From: Methylocella sp.
GTDB lineage: Bacteria > Pseudomonadota > Alphaproteobacteria > Rhizobiales > Beijerinckiaceae
Assembly: GCA_037200525.1 (NCBI GenBank)
Contig: JBBCGG010000001.1
Span: 4,208,501 to 4,272,500 of the forward strand
Reading direction: 5' to 3'
Length of the DNA stretch: 64,000 bases
A model generated the notes under the pieces. It worked only from the letters and a program-made list of their open reading frames with translations, had not been told where the DNA came from and searched no databases. Of this stretch, positions 37,016 to 45,541 are shown piece after piece (within the stretch, counting starts at the first letter, position 1; each line of letters starts with the position of its first letter). A program made the position numbers and the translations under genes.

Positions 37016-37105
37016 GGAGAGGTGGCAGAGTGGTCGAATGCACCGCACTCGAAATGCGGCATAGGTGCAAGCCTATCGGGGGTTCGAATCCCTCCCTCTC
37101 CGCCA
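37016..37105 (+). tRNA. tRNA-Ser(CGA)
   Basis: A 90-base serine tRNA with CCA encoded. The acceptor arm GGAGAGG pairs with CCTCTCC; the anticodon stem CCGCA/TGCGG holds the loop CTCGAAA, anticodon CGA at 37050-37052, reading UCG. A long variable arm (TAGGTGCAAGCCTA) and the T-arm GGGGTTCGAATCCCT are present, as expected for tRNA-Ser. Its 3' end is the left attachment site of the element that follows, and the tRNA remains intact. Confidence 0.96.
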
Positions 37106-37106
37106 G
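37092..37106. other. attL in the 3' end of tRNA-Ser
   Basis: CTCCCTCTCCGCCAG, from the acceptor stem through the CCA end. The same 15 bases with one mismatch (CTCCGTCTCCGCCAG) occur at 53956-53970, next to a P4-type integrase. The pair marks the borders of the integrated element. Confidence 0.75.
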
Positions 37107-37160
37107 TTATACAGCGTAAGTGGCTGTTTTATAAGCCAATTCCAGTCAGAGTGACCGGTC

Positions 37161-37182
37161 GGCCCCAACCCTGGCCCCAATC
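37161..37182. repeat. Left copy of a 22-bp terminal repeat, likely integrase arm site
   Basis: GGCCCCAACCCTGGCCCCAA plus TC. It contains GGCCCCAA twice, 13 bp apart. A copy with 20 of 22 bases identical lies at 53815-53836 near the other end of the element. Paired short repeats inside both ends are what a tyrosine integrase would bind with its arm domain. Confidence 0.65.
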
Positions 37183-37330
37183 TTAAATCTAGCTCGCCAC
37201 AGTCAACCATGGACGATTGAGGACGCCGGAGCGCGCAAAGTCCAGCAGTGACCCGTCGACTTCGATGATAACTTGCCGCCCTGGTGACAGGCTTCCGGGC
37301 CTTCCGCGAGCGAACTGGGATTGGGCAAAT

Positions 37331-37630
37331 ATGACCGAACCGAAATACATTCCATTCGAGTCGCTGCCGCTCTTTCCGACCGAGGAGGACCTCGCAATCG
37401 CGATCCTAGGCCGGAAATATGCGAAGGATTGGAAGCAATTCTCGCTCTACTACGAGCGCAAGGGCATGCCGAAAATGGATTTCGTTGTCGGCAGAAGATA
37501 CAAATATGCTGTCAAGAAGTTCTTCGATAAGCACTGGAACCTCGACGGTCCCAGGCCGATGCTAGACGGGCCAGAAAGGGACATATGGACGAGTCGCAAG
37601 AAGCCAAGCAGGCCAAAGATACCTGACTGA
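37331..37630 (+). CDS. Small DNA-binding protein, possible winged helix / excisionase-like
   Basis: A 99-residue protein at the left end of the element. The sequence LAIAILGRKYAKDWKQF and LYYERKGMPKMDFVVGRRYK, followed by KYAVKKFFDKH, follows the pattern of phage winged-helix proteins in which a target is named by the line G-x-P-K-x-D-x-x-x-G-x-R-Y. A role in excision or regulation is possible and not proven. ATG 37331 is chosen because the protein core starts there. It lies next to attL, where directionality factors are often found. Confidence 0.45.
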   Translation: MTEPKYIPFESLPLFPTEEDLAIAILGRKYAKDWKQFSLYYERKGMPKMDFVVGRRYKYAVKKFFDKHWNLDGPRPMLDGPERDIWTSRKKPSRPKIPD

Positions 37631-37657
37631 CGCCATCGCGGGGTAAGACCGCAGGGA

Positions 37658-38194
37658 TCAGGTCATGTCACTCCCATCCCCATAGCAAAAAGACTGAACA
37701 AACGCGGTGAGAAACTGGGGGCGCATGTCTAGGTCATCGAGAGTGGACAGATATCGCGCCTTTGCGCGCGCCTCCTGGAGCGTCGCGCAGCGATAGGAGC
37801 ACACGGGCATCAGCGCTTCGCTCTCAACGTCGCTCACAGAGTCAAAGTCTCGATAGGCCGCGTCGAGCGACAATTTCAGAGATGCACTTTCAGCTGACTC
37901 GATGAACCTTCCTGAGCCCGATTTTAGTGGAATGCTCCGTGGGCGCGCGGCGTTATAGGATTTCTCCGCAACATTGATCCGCTGTGCGGACTGTAGGAGC
38001 GCCATATTTGCAGCACGATGCGCTTCGATCAGGCGAAAAAGCTCGGGCGATGTCGACACGCTCTGGGCCTTGGCGGCGGAGAGGGTGGCGAGCGAGGCGC
38101 TTCCGGCGAGCCCCACCCCGATGTTCGCAAGGGCTGAGCGACGATTAAGACATGGCGAGCCGGTATCGGTCGCCGGAATTGTGCTGTTCGGCAT
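37658..38194 (-). CDS. Secreted protein with Tat-like signal, unknown function
   Basis: A 178-residue protein. An RRSALANIGVGLAGSASLAT segment near residue 18 resembles a twin-arginine signal, with a cleavage site near AKAQS. The mature part is helical with no recognised domain; a cysteine pair (PVCSYRC) and another Cys near the end occur. It is divergent from the XRE regulator across a shared operator region, so it may be controlled by it. It is a possible cargo gene of the element. Confidence 0.5.
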   Translation of the reverse strand: MPNSTIPATDTGSPCLNRRSALANIGVGLAGSASLATLSAAKAQSVSTSPELFRLIEAHRAANMALLQSAQRINVAEKSYNAARPRSIPLKSGSGRFIESAESASLKLSLDAAYRDFDSVSDVESEALMPVCSYRCATLQEARAKARYLSTLDDLDMRPQFLTAFVQSFCYGDGSDMT

Positions 38195-38207
38195 TATGTT
38201 AGCTCCA

Positions 38208-38290
38208 TACGTTTGATATTAGACTACACTAATGATATAGAGTCTGAAGCGGTGTGGCGTCAATATCAAAAACGTAGGACTATATCAAAA
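38208..38290. promoter_or_regulatory. Inverted TTTGATAT sites between divergent element genes
   Basis: TACGTTTGATATT at 38208-38220 faces AATATCAAAAACGTA at 38262-38276, and a third ATATCAAAA lies at 38282-38290, overlapping the ATG of the XRE gene. The half-sites and their position on the divergent promoter suggest binding by the adjacent XRE regulator, with self-control through the third site. Confidence 0.6.
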
Positions 38291-38658
38291 TGTCAATCAG
38301 TCCAGAGCAGTGTCGAGCGGCGCGGGCGCTAGTAAATTGGTCTCAAGACTCGCTGGTGGAGGCGTCTGGCGTCAGTAAGGCCACGATTGCCAATTTCGAA
38401 CTCGGCAAGAGTTCACCCATAAACGCTACGCGAGAGGCGCTAGGCCGGGCTCTTGAGGCCGCCGGCGTGGAGTTCATCGCGGAGAATGGCGGGGGGCCTG
38501 GCGTGCGGTTGCGGAAGGGCAAGAAGAAGCCGGCCAAGGCTGGCGCCGCAGCGCCCGCGGAGCACACTGCGCATCCCGAGCCGGCGGTCGAAAAGAACGC
38601 GGCTCTTACCCAGGTCGATGGCGTCAGCCGAGTTCGTGACCCGCTAAAGCGGCGCTAA
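38290..38658 (+). CDS. XRE-family transcriptional regulator
   Basis: A 122-residue helix-turn-helix regulator. Residues 5-60 (CRAARALVNWSQDSLVEASG, then VSKATIANFELGK) are a clear HTH_3 domain of the type with IANFE in the recognition helix. A basic, Ala/Pro-rich tail follows and no sensor domain is seen. It stands at the left of the element and is divergent from the secreted protein gene, with inverted TTTGATAT sites between. It probably controls the element or its cargo. Confidence 0.85.
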   Translation: MSISPEQCRAARALVNWSQDSLVEASGVSKATIANFELGKSSPINATREALGRALEAAGVEFIAENGGGPGVRLRKGKKKPAKAGAAAPAEHTAHPEPAVEKNAALTQVDGVSRVRDPLKRR

Positions 38659-38749
38659 ATCCAGTTTACGCACCCGGTGCGTTGAGTGCGTCGGCTATCC
38701 GGCCGAGTATCACTCTGCGTCGAAGCCCTCGGCAAGCGGAGCATATAAT

Positions 38750-39259
38750 ATGGCGTTGCCATCATCACTCGGGAATCTAGGCACGCTCTCTGGATTAGCC
38801 GGACCGGGAGCCTCAGCCCTCTCCCTTCTATCGACTGGTCTAGGCGTTTTCGGAGCCATCCAGCAGGGCAATGCAAATGCCCAGGGTGCTGAGTTTCAGG
38901 CGCAGCAAGCGGAGCGCGCGTCACAGTTCGGCCAGATCAAGGCGTTGCAGACTTCGACCTTCATGTCGCGGAACTTGCAAACGTCGATCGACAATATCCA
39001 GGCCGTGCGCGCGTCCGCCAACGTCGAAGGCAATAGCCCGACTGGCGAGGCGATCGAAAACAATGTCCGTACGACTGGCCAGCAACAGATCTCGCAAAAG
39101 GTGCAGAACATCGACGCGCAGTCACAGCAGGACCAGGACGCCGCGGCGTTCTACACGCAAAGCGCGAATAACGCGTTGCTTGGCGGGTTCCTCGGCGGCG
39201 CTGGCAAGGCTCTCGGCGGCTTGGCGTCCGCAGCCCCGGCCCTCCTCGGTCTGCTATAG
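38750..39259 (+). CDS. Phage internal virion protein, gp14-like
   Basis: A 169-residue protein with a glycine-rich hydrophobic start (LSLLSTGLGVFGAIQQGNA), a helical Gln/Ala-rich centre with FQAQQAERASQFGQIKA and a hydrophobic C terminus (ALLGGFLGGAGKALGG). This pattern is that of the internal core proteins of podovirus-like phages (T7 gp14 type), which help make a channel in the cell envelope at infection. It starts a rightward block with the two next genes. Assignment rests on pattern rather than on motif. Confidence 0.5.
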   Translation: MALPSSLGNLGTLSGLAGPGASALSLLSTGLGVFGAIQQGNANAQGAEFQAQQAERASQFGQIKALQTSTFMSRNLQTSIDNIQAVRASANVEGNSPTGEAIENNVRTTGQQQISQKVQNIDAQSQQDQDAAAFYTQSANNALLGGFLGGAGKALGGLASAAPALLGLL

Positions 39260-39268
39260 GATTCCCCG

Positions 39269-39691
39269 ATGGCTCTCGAAACCACTTCGCACCAACGCTG
39301 GGGTTATACGCAGGCCTTGCGGCTCGATTTCATCGAATCCACTATGATGGAACTTGCTCACAGTCTGATGATGAACAGATGGCAGGGGATAGCGGCGCGC
39401 GAAGAGCGACGGAAGTTGCTCGATCAAAAGGTTGCGGACCCGCGCCAAGGCTACACCGAGGCCGCGCGCAACGCTGACGACGCGGCATTCATCGCAAAGA
39501 CCCTCGATATCATAATGGCCAGCACCGCGCGTGCGATGTTTCTGGAGACCGACGACGCAGCTCTTACGCGCGCCGACCATGATGCACTGATTATGTGCGG
39601 ACCCTTCGCGGAATCCGAGCGCGTCAGGCTCATAGGCGCCGTGGAGGATTGTCTGCATGAACTCGGCGCGCCACGCCCGGCTTTTCATTGA
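39269..39691 (+). CDS. Hypothetical phage protein
   Basis: A 140-residue helical protein starting MALETTSHQRWGYTQALRLD, without a recognised domain. It follows the internal virion-like gene by nine bases and precedes the transglycosylase gene by 13, so it is part of the same virion block. Its first 15 bases and those of the next gene share the leader GATTCCCCGATGGCTCTC, a small repeat that may hold the ribosome site. Confidence 0.45.
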   Translation: MALETTSHQRWGYTQALRLDFIESTMMELAHSLMMNRWQGIAAREERRKLLDQKVADPRQGYTEAARNADDAAFIAKTLDIIMASTARAMFLETDDAALTRADHDALIMCGPFAESERVRLIGAVEDCLHELGAPRPAFH

Positions 39692-39704
39692 ATAGGATTC
39701 CCCG

Positions 39705-42700
39705 ATGGCTCTCGTAAATATTCCACAGCAGGGCGACATTACTGCGGAAGATCCGACCTCGCGTGTGTCCGGCGGCGATGTGGCGCGGTCGGCTAGCTTC
39801 GTTGCGCAGGGCGCTGAACAGCTCGGGGCTGGCCTAGAGGATGTTGCCGTTCCGCTGGCTGAACAAGCGGGCCGGGAAGATGCGCAGAACGCCTCTGTCA
39901 CCCGCGATCCGAGCGGCCAAATCCAAATATTGACGCCGCAGACCAGCGTCATCCTGGGTAAGGCTGGTGACGAATATGAGCATGCTGTTTTGGCCGGTAC
40001 TGTAGCCCGCGGCCAACTCAATACATCCACCGATCTGGCTGATATGCGCGCCCAGCATGACGGCGATCCTGCCGCCTTCAAAGCAGCTTACGCAAGCTAC
40101 CGCGCAGCCTCTCAGGCGGCCTATGGGCCTAGCGCGATCGGTCAGACGCTACTTGCCAATGCGGATTCACTTTTCGACCAGAACTACCACAGTCTCGTTG
40201 ATCAAAAAGCGAGAGTTGACGTTTCGAACGCGAAAGACGATCTCCTCGCGCAAAGACAGGCGACGATAACCGACCTAAGCCAGATGGCCTCTTCCGGAGT
40301 GACCAGTGGGCCAGTTTTCGAGCAGAAAAAGGCGCAGCTCGCTTCGCTCCACGACGCGCTTGAGGTCAATTCTCTATACCAAATGCCGAAAGCCGTGGTC
40401 GATAATCTGCGCACGGAGGCGACCAACGCGATCTCCGGCGATGCAATTATCGGTCATGTCGATGCAGTCGCTCAGTCGCGCGGCATGATCATGGCGCAGA
40501 AAGATGCCTATGATTCAATCGACAAGATCAGCGGATTTTCAGACGCTGATCGCGCCGTTGCAAAAAGGATGGTGGACGCTCGAATCAGCTTCCTGACGAA
40601 CCAAAACTCGGTCGCCATCCAAGCCAATTCGCAAAAGATGCAGCAGGCGCGAGATGTCATCGCAGCCGGCGGGACGCTGCCCGGTCCCGTTTGGGACGAT
40701 ATGCGCCAGTCGGCCAAGAATACCGGCGATCCCGCGGCCGTTCAGCAATTCAATGCCCTCGAACAGGTGAACCGATTTCATCGGGCCATGCCCGGTCTGA
40801 CGCCGAACCAGCAGGCGGCGCAAATGGGCGTCGGCGGTGCGCCGTCGCTTGAACAGGTTCACGGCGCAATCATCGGACAGGAATCGGGCGGGAACCCGAA
40901 TGCTGCGACCAGCTCGACGGGAGCCAAGGGGATTGGGCAAATCGAGCCCGCGACCTTTGCCCAATATGCGAACCCCGGCGAAAACATCAACAATCCAGCC
41001 GATAATCTTGCGGTCAGCAAGCGGATCATTCACGACTATTACACGCGCTATAACGGTGACGCTGCGCGCGTGGCTGTGGCCTATTTCTCGGGGCCGGCGA
41101 ACGTTGCGCCGGTTGGCAGCCCTACGCCATATATCCGGAACAGCGCCGATCCGACAGGAAAAACCACATCCTCCTATGTAGCTGATGTGACGGGCCGGCT
41201 CGCCGGCGGCGCGCCGGCGAGCGTCAATGGCGTCCCATTCACGCCGCAAGAGTTAGCCGCTAACCCGTTCCTTGGCTCGGAAGCGCTGCGCCAGGTCGCG
41301 AGCGATCAAAAGATGCGTTCGAATCTCTACGCGAATTTGCTCACGCAGGCCGATGCCCAGATCAAAAATGGCAATACTCCGTCGCCGCAGGTCTTCGCGC
41401 AGATCGACCAACTCGGACGCACAAGCACTGATCCAACGATCCAACAGCATTACCAGGAGCACTTACAGACGGTCGCGGCAGCTCATGTCGCGCAGATCGC
41501 GTCATCAATGCCGCAGGCGGAAGGACAGGCTTTCCTCGATGATTATTCACGAGCTCAGCAGGGCGCCGATCTGACACATATGCAAATCGCGAGCACGGCA
41601 AACGAGATCTTTAAGAAGAGCCAAGACGAGTTCAAAAACAATCCATTTCAATATGCGGCCAAGCGCGGCATAGCGGCCCCTGTTCCTCCGCTCGACTTCA
41701 CGCAGGCCCCGGATGCTGTCGCCGCCGCCCTCTCGGCGCGCAGCGCCGCCGCTTCTGCCCTATCTGTCCAGACTGGCGTGCCGCAATCGGTAGTCGCTCC
41801 GAACGAAACCGACGCTGTGAAAACCGGCCTCGCCATGGGGCCGCCGCAGGCTTCCGCCGCATTCCTTCAGAGCGTCGGCCAGCTCCCGCCCGATCAGATG
41901 CAGGCAACGCTCAACACGCCAGAGGTTAAGACGGCATTCTCGGCATGGCAAAGTCCGGCGATCCGGTGAAAATGTCGAGCGCCTATTCGTTCATGGACCA
42001 GGTGCAGCGGCAAAACCCGATGACGTTCGACGGAACGTTCGGCAAAGAAGCTCTGAGCGACTTGCGCGCATGGCAGGATAAAATCAGCTTCGACCCGCCA
42101 GACAAGATCGCCAAAGACGCGATGACGGCGAATGACCCAGGTACGATCAAGGCCAAGGAAGCCTTGCGTGATCAGGCCGACGAAAGCCTAAAAAACGTCA
42201 CTGGCCGGGATATCGTCAACAAATTCGCGTCGTTCTGGCAGCGCTGGAACCCCTTCGGCTCAGATTACACGCCTGAAGGGGAAGCCCCAGGTTACATCAT
42301 AGGCTCATTGCTTGATGATTATACTAAGGCCTATCGCGACCAGTTCGCGAAAACGTCCGATACCGGCGCGGCCGACAAATACGCGATGGAGCGCATTGGC
42401 CTGAAGTGGGGAATGTCAGACGCCAACGGCGGCCGGGTCATGGCCTATCCGCCAGAGCGCAGTCCAGCGCTTCCGGAAATAAATGGCGACAAGTCTTGGA
42501 TCAAGAGCCAACTCGCTGATGACGTGCATCAAATGATCGTCCAGAGCACACAAGAGCGCGAAACGCAGTTGCAATTGCAGCGCGCCCCTTATGCTCTTGT
42601 TCCGGATCAGCAGACGCAGGCGGAAATGGGCTCTGGCAAACCGCCGTCCTATCGCGTTGTCGTGCAGGGCAATGATGCCCGCAGGAGCGTGCTGACTGCG

Positions 42701-42832
42701 CCGAGCGGCAACGCATATCGATGGGTCGCCGATCCCGCGAGGGCGCAGGCGAAGGCAAATGCCGATTTCACGGCGATGCGCCAACAGAACAGCTTCATTA
42801 ATTCAATTCCGGCCGGAACAGGATCACTTTAA
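39705..42832 (+). pseudogene. Large virion protein with transglycosylase domain, split by a frameshift
   Basis: The first frame (39705-41969, 754 residues) contains, near residue 385, a soluble lytic transglycosylase domain: GAIIGQESGGNPNAATSSTG, AKGIGQIEPATFAQY and ARVAVAYFSGP, with the catalytic Glu in QESG. The second frame (41945-42832) starts SGDPVKMSSAYSFMDQVQRQ and continues the same kind of protein. Joining TAFSG with MAKSGDP needs one extra base near 41945, so a one-base deletion (or a programmed -1 shift) best explains the break. By analogy to T7 gp16 it is an ejection protein that opens peptidoglycan. Full length would be about 1,045 residues. Confidence 0.7.
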
Positions 42833-42836
42833 CGCC

Positions 42837-43226
42837 ATGAGCGACAACCTGACCGATTACTGGAAATTGCCGGATCGCGAAGCCGAGATTCGGAAGATGG
42901 TCGCCGACGATCACATCAAGATCAATCGCCGAATGCTGCGGATGATCGACCTGATGATCAATGGATCGCCGTCTGATCCAAGCGGGACGCCCTACACCAT
43001 CTATGACGCCGCGCGCTTTGTCGGATATACGCGCCACGCCGCTCGAGCCCTGAAAAAGAGCCCGGCATTCATCGTTGCATTCAACAACGCCATCGAAGAT
43101 TGGCAGCGCAACCGCCCGCGGCCGACCTTCGATGATATCCTTCCCCTCTCTTTGGACGGAGTCGCCCCACGCCCAAAACCGATTACGCCCGGATTTGTGA
43201 TCAGGACAAGGAGACCCGATCAATGA
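42837..43226 (+). CDS. Hypothetical phage protein, helix-turn-helix-like
   Basis: A 129-residue protein. The middle TIYDAARFVGYTRHAARALK looks like a helix-turn-helix in which a target is recognised, as in small terminase or phage regulators, but the match is weak. The start ATG 42837 is preferred to a longer frame that overlaps the preceding gene. It overlaps the next gene by four bases. Function is not known. Confidence 0.4.
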   Translation: MSDNLTDYWKLPDREAEIRKMVADDHIKINRRMLRMIDLMINGSPSDPSGTPYTIYDAARFVGYTRHAARALKKSPAFIVAFNNAIEDWQRNRPRPTFDDILPLSLDGVAPRPKPITPGFVIRTRRPDQ

Positions 43227-43813
43227 ACGATCTCACGCCAGATGTGGACGATGGAGCGGATATTGTCGATTCGTACAGGGGCATCGTTTGCGCGATTAGA
43301 GATCGTCGCAAAGAGCTCGGCTTGGTCAGCTTGGAAATCGAGGAAATCGCAGGTTTGCAGCAGGGCTATTTGGCAAAGATCGAGGCCGGTATGAAAGGTT
43401 TGGGGCCTCTTTCTCTCGATTCACTGCTACCGGCGCTTGGCCTAAAATTTCAGGTCGTGAAATGCCTGCCATATCCCGCAACGCAGCGAGTCATCGCCTA
43501 CACCGCGCCCTCCGATATCGCCCGCCGCCGCAAGGTTTGGGACGCCCTGCAAATGACTCCCGAGGAGCGAAAAGCAAAGGAGGACGCGAAGAAAGAAAAG
43601 AGGGCAGCGGCCGCCGCTGCAAGGGCTGAAGCATGGGCTGAAGCAAGGGCAAAGAAGCTGGCCGATGATATCGAAGCGCGCCGCATGCGAATGGGATCGC
43701 GAGAGCGCGAATCCTTCGATATGTATCGCCGCAGATTAGCCCGGCGGAATGCGGCGGAGAAAGCCAAGCGGGCCACGATCGCCGTGTCGACGGTGGACTC
43801 TCGCGTCAGTTAG
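43223..43813 (+). CDS. XRE-like domain protein with charged coiled-coil tail
   Basis: A 196-residue protein. Residues 20-75 (IRDRRKELGLVSLEIEEIAG, then LQQGYLAKIEAGMKGLG) are a XRE-type helix-turn-helix. Residues 110-180 are Lys/Arg/Ala/Glu-rich and helical. The start overlaps the preceding gene by four bases, so the two are co-translated. It is a second possible regulator of the element. The function of the tail is unknown. Confidence 0.6.
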   Translation: MNDLTPDVDDGADIVDSYRGIVCAIRDRRKELGLVSLEIEEIAGLQQGYLAKIEAGMKGLGPLSLDSLLPALGLKFQVVKCLPYPATQRVIAYTAPSDIARRRKVWDALQMTPEERKAKEDAKKEKRAAAAAARAEAWAEARAKKLADDIEARRMRMGSRERESFDMYRRRLARRNAAEKAKRATIAVSTVDSRVS

Positions 43814-43874
43814 TTTGCGGGGCCATCCGTTCCGACAAAGTTTGCCGCATTAGCAATCGCAACCAAAGGAAAAA

Positions 43875-44081
43875 ATGATGACCATGAAACCCAATTCAGT
43901 TACGTCGAAACACGAAACAATCGCCTCCGACGAAGTGCGCTATCGTCTCGAGCAGGAGGAACACCTGGCGCAGTTGGAAGCAAACATTTGGCCTCATATC
44001 GACCACCCCCTGACAGATCAAGCCGAGCGTTCGCGGCGAATGTTTGGTGGCGGCCCTAACTGTTACACGACGAAGAAATAG
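43875..44081 (+). CDS. Small hypothetical phage protein
   Basis: A 68-residue protein starting MMTMKPNSVTSKHETIAS, preceded by AAAGGAAAAA as ribosome site. It is hydrophilic with no recognised domain. It ends 40 bp before another small gene with its own ribosome site. Confidence 0.45.
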   Translation: MMTMKPNSVTSKHETIASDEVRYRLEQEEHLAQLEANIWPHIDHPLTDQAERSRRMFGGGPNCYTTKK

Positions 44082-44117
44082 GACTGCAATCAAATCACCT
44101 CTCACCCCGTAGGAGCT

Positions 44118-44732
44118 TCAAATGACCAAGTACCAGGCACCCACGCCAGCTCTAACACCCGCGCTGAAAACCGCCCTCACAACCGCCAACACCGAGGCTG
44201 TCAAACAGATCATGACGACCGCGAATAATCGCCCTGCGCCAGGTGCGCCGCCTTGCCACAAGCCAGCCGGCAGGAAGTAAATAGGCAAAGGCGGATTCTG
44301 AATTAGTTCGCGAAGCCGTCCTCGGGACCGATGAATGTGTCCCAATTCGATATCGAAGGCCGCGCCCGTGGCCTTTCCCGGACGCACTCCTTCCGCATCT
44401 CTTCTCTGTGGCTCCACAGCAATCGGCGGGATCGGCGGCGACGCTTTCGGGCCAACAGCCGCGCCAGTTAGAGGATCGATTTGCTGGGCGCGACCATCGG
44501 CGTGCTTGAGAATATACGCACCGCCAGGTTCGACCTGCTCAGCGTAGCCATAAACCTCTCCGAAATGCCGATGCGCTGTGATTTGCTTTAGGCCGACAAA
44601 CGGCTCGAGCGACCACTGATCCGGCCATTTCTTTTTCGCGTCGCGGTAATCAAACGGATCCATGTAAACCAGCTCGGAAGTGCCAGCGGCGGCGTCCCGA
44701 TAATATGCTTTGACCTTTTCGTCGGATGCCAT
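44118..44732 (-). CDS. Hypothetical phage protein, C-terminal part doubtful
   Basis: A 204-residue frame. The first 130 residues (EKVKAYYRDAAAGTSELVYM, ILKHADGRAQQIDPLTGAAV) look like real, structured protein. The last 60 run antisense to a small plus-strand gene and are hydrophobic and odd. The gene may have lost its original stop by decay. It follows two small minus-strand genes at 44744 and 45019 in the same direction and is the last of that unit. Confidence 0.4.
   Translation of the reverse strand: MASDEKVKAYYRDAAAGTSELVYMDPFDYRDAKKKWPDQWSLEPFVGLKQITAHRHFGEVYGYAEQVEPGGAYILKHADGRAQQIDPLTGAAVGPKASPPIPPIAVEPQRRDAEGVRPGKATGAAFDIELGHIHRSRGRLRELIQNPPLPIYFLPAGLWQGGAPGAGRLFAVVMICLTASVLAVVRAVFSAGVRAGVGAWYLVI
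44122..44280 (+). CDS. Very small hypothetical protein
   Basis: A 52-residue frame starting MTKYQAPTPALTPALKTALT, with an AGGAG site seven bases before the ATG. The sequence is Ala/Thr/Pro-rich with no domain. It faces a minus-strand frame that overlaps it, and only one may be used; the good ribosome site favours this one in this stretch. Confidence 0.4.
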   Translation: MTKYQAPTPALTPALKTALTTANTEAVKQIMTTANNRPAPGAPPCHKPAGRK

Positions 44733-44743
44733 CGATCCATTCC

Positions 44744-45019
44744 TTATGCGTCACGCCGGCGGCCCACAGGAAGAGCCCGCGAACGATAGGCGGGCCGACT
44801 TTCCCCATGGCCAAGGCTTGGGCCCTTGAAGCTGCAATCCGTATCTAAGACAGCCCATTTGATCGTGACGGCCGGCGTCACTTCACCAGCCGGCGCCAGC
44901 ATTTCGCCGCCCATCGGCGTGGGGACAATGCACGTCTCCACCTCATCGAAATAGCGGTACGGCGTCCCCCGATCGAGCCAGGCTTCTTTCTGCTGCCGTG
45001 AGACGATGCGCCGGGGCAT
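44744..45019 (-). CDS. Small hypothetical phage protein
   Basis: A 91-residue protein, start MPRRIVSRQQKEAWLDRGTP (ATG near 45019), which overlaps the stop of the gene before it by one base. The centre GGEMLAPAGEVTPAVTIKWA suggests beta strands. No family is recognised. It lies between two other small genes of the same strand, as in phage decoration or tail-fibre helper genes, though this is only position. Confidence 0.45.
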   Translation of the reverse strand: MPRRIVSRQQKEAWLDRGTPYRYFDEVETCIVPTPMGGEMLAPAGEVTPAVTIKWAVLDTDCSFKGPSLGHGESRPAYRSRALPVGRRRDA

Positions 45020-45330
45020 TAGCGCTTCTGCGCCGCCTGGTCGCGATCCCACTGGCGACGATAGGTCAGCCGCGCTTCAGGGCTCGCCTTGTCCCATCCG
45101 GGGGGCGTTATGAACGCGGCATCGGCCGCCTTCTCGCGAGCATGGGAGGCCTGTTTTTGCTGCTCGAGCTGATAGGCGCGCTTGTCAGCAGGGCTCGCAG
45201 CGTCCCAGCCCACCGGTAGCGAGAAATCATACTTCACGATCGGCGCGCCAAGAACATCCACCTCTGCAATCGGTTCGGGGGACACGATTTTATAGCCGGG
45301 CGGCGGAATATGGCCGGGGGGAAGAGACAT
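45019..45330 (-). CDS. Hypothetical phage protein with two repeated segments
   Basis: A 103-residue protein starting MSLPPGHIPPPGYKIVSPEP. Two segments repeat: LPVGWDAASPADKRAYQLEQ and TPPGWDKASPEARLTYRRQW, both of the form P-x-GWD-x-ASP followed by a helix. This points to duplication of a small motif. It is the first of three minus-strand genes facing the GT1 gene. Function is unknown. Confidence 0.5.
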   Translation of the reverse strand: MSLPPGHIPPPGYKIVSPEPIAEVDVLGAPIVKYDFSLPVGWDAASPADKRAYQLEQQKQASHAREKAADAAFITPPGWDKASPEARLTYRRQWDRDQAAQKR

Positions 45331-45541
45331 CGTGTTCGATCCTTCATAACTTAGCGACCCGCCATCGCTAGCATATTTATGACGCGAAGTCAAAGGCTGC
45401 CACTCTCACCGCCCCACTAGGGGCCTGACCGGATGACCTCATGTCAGAGATGACGGATGCAACAACTTCGCAATTATGCCGACACGAGAACGTGCCATGG
45501 GAATCGCTGTTCTTTTTCGAAATTGTGAGTGGCAGAATCGC

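Noticed and set aside
37217-37330. Longer N terminus of the small DNA-binding protein at 37331
   Set aside because: The added residues are unlike a folded protein and the ATG at 37331 starts the conserved core.
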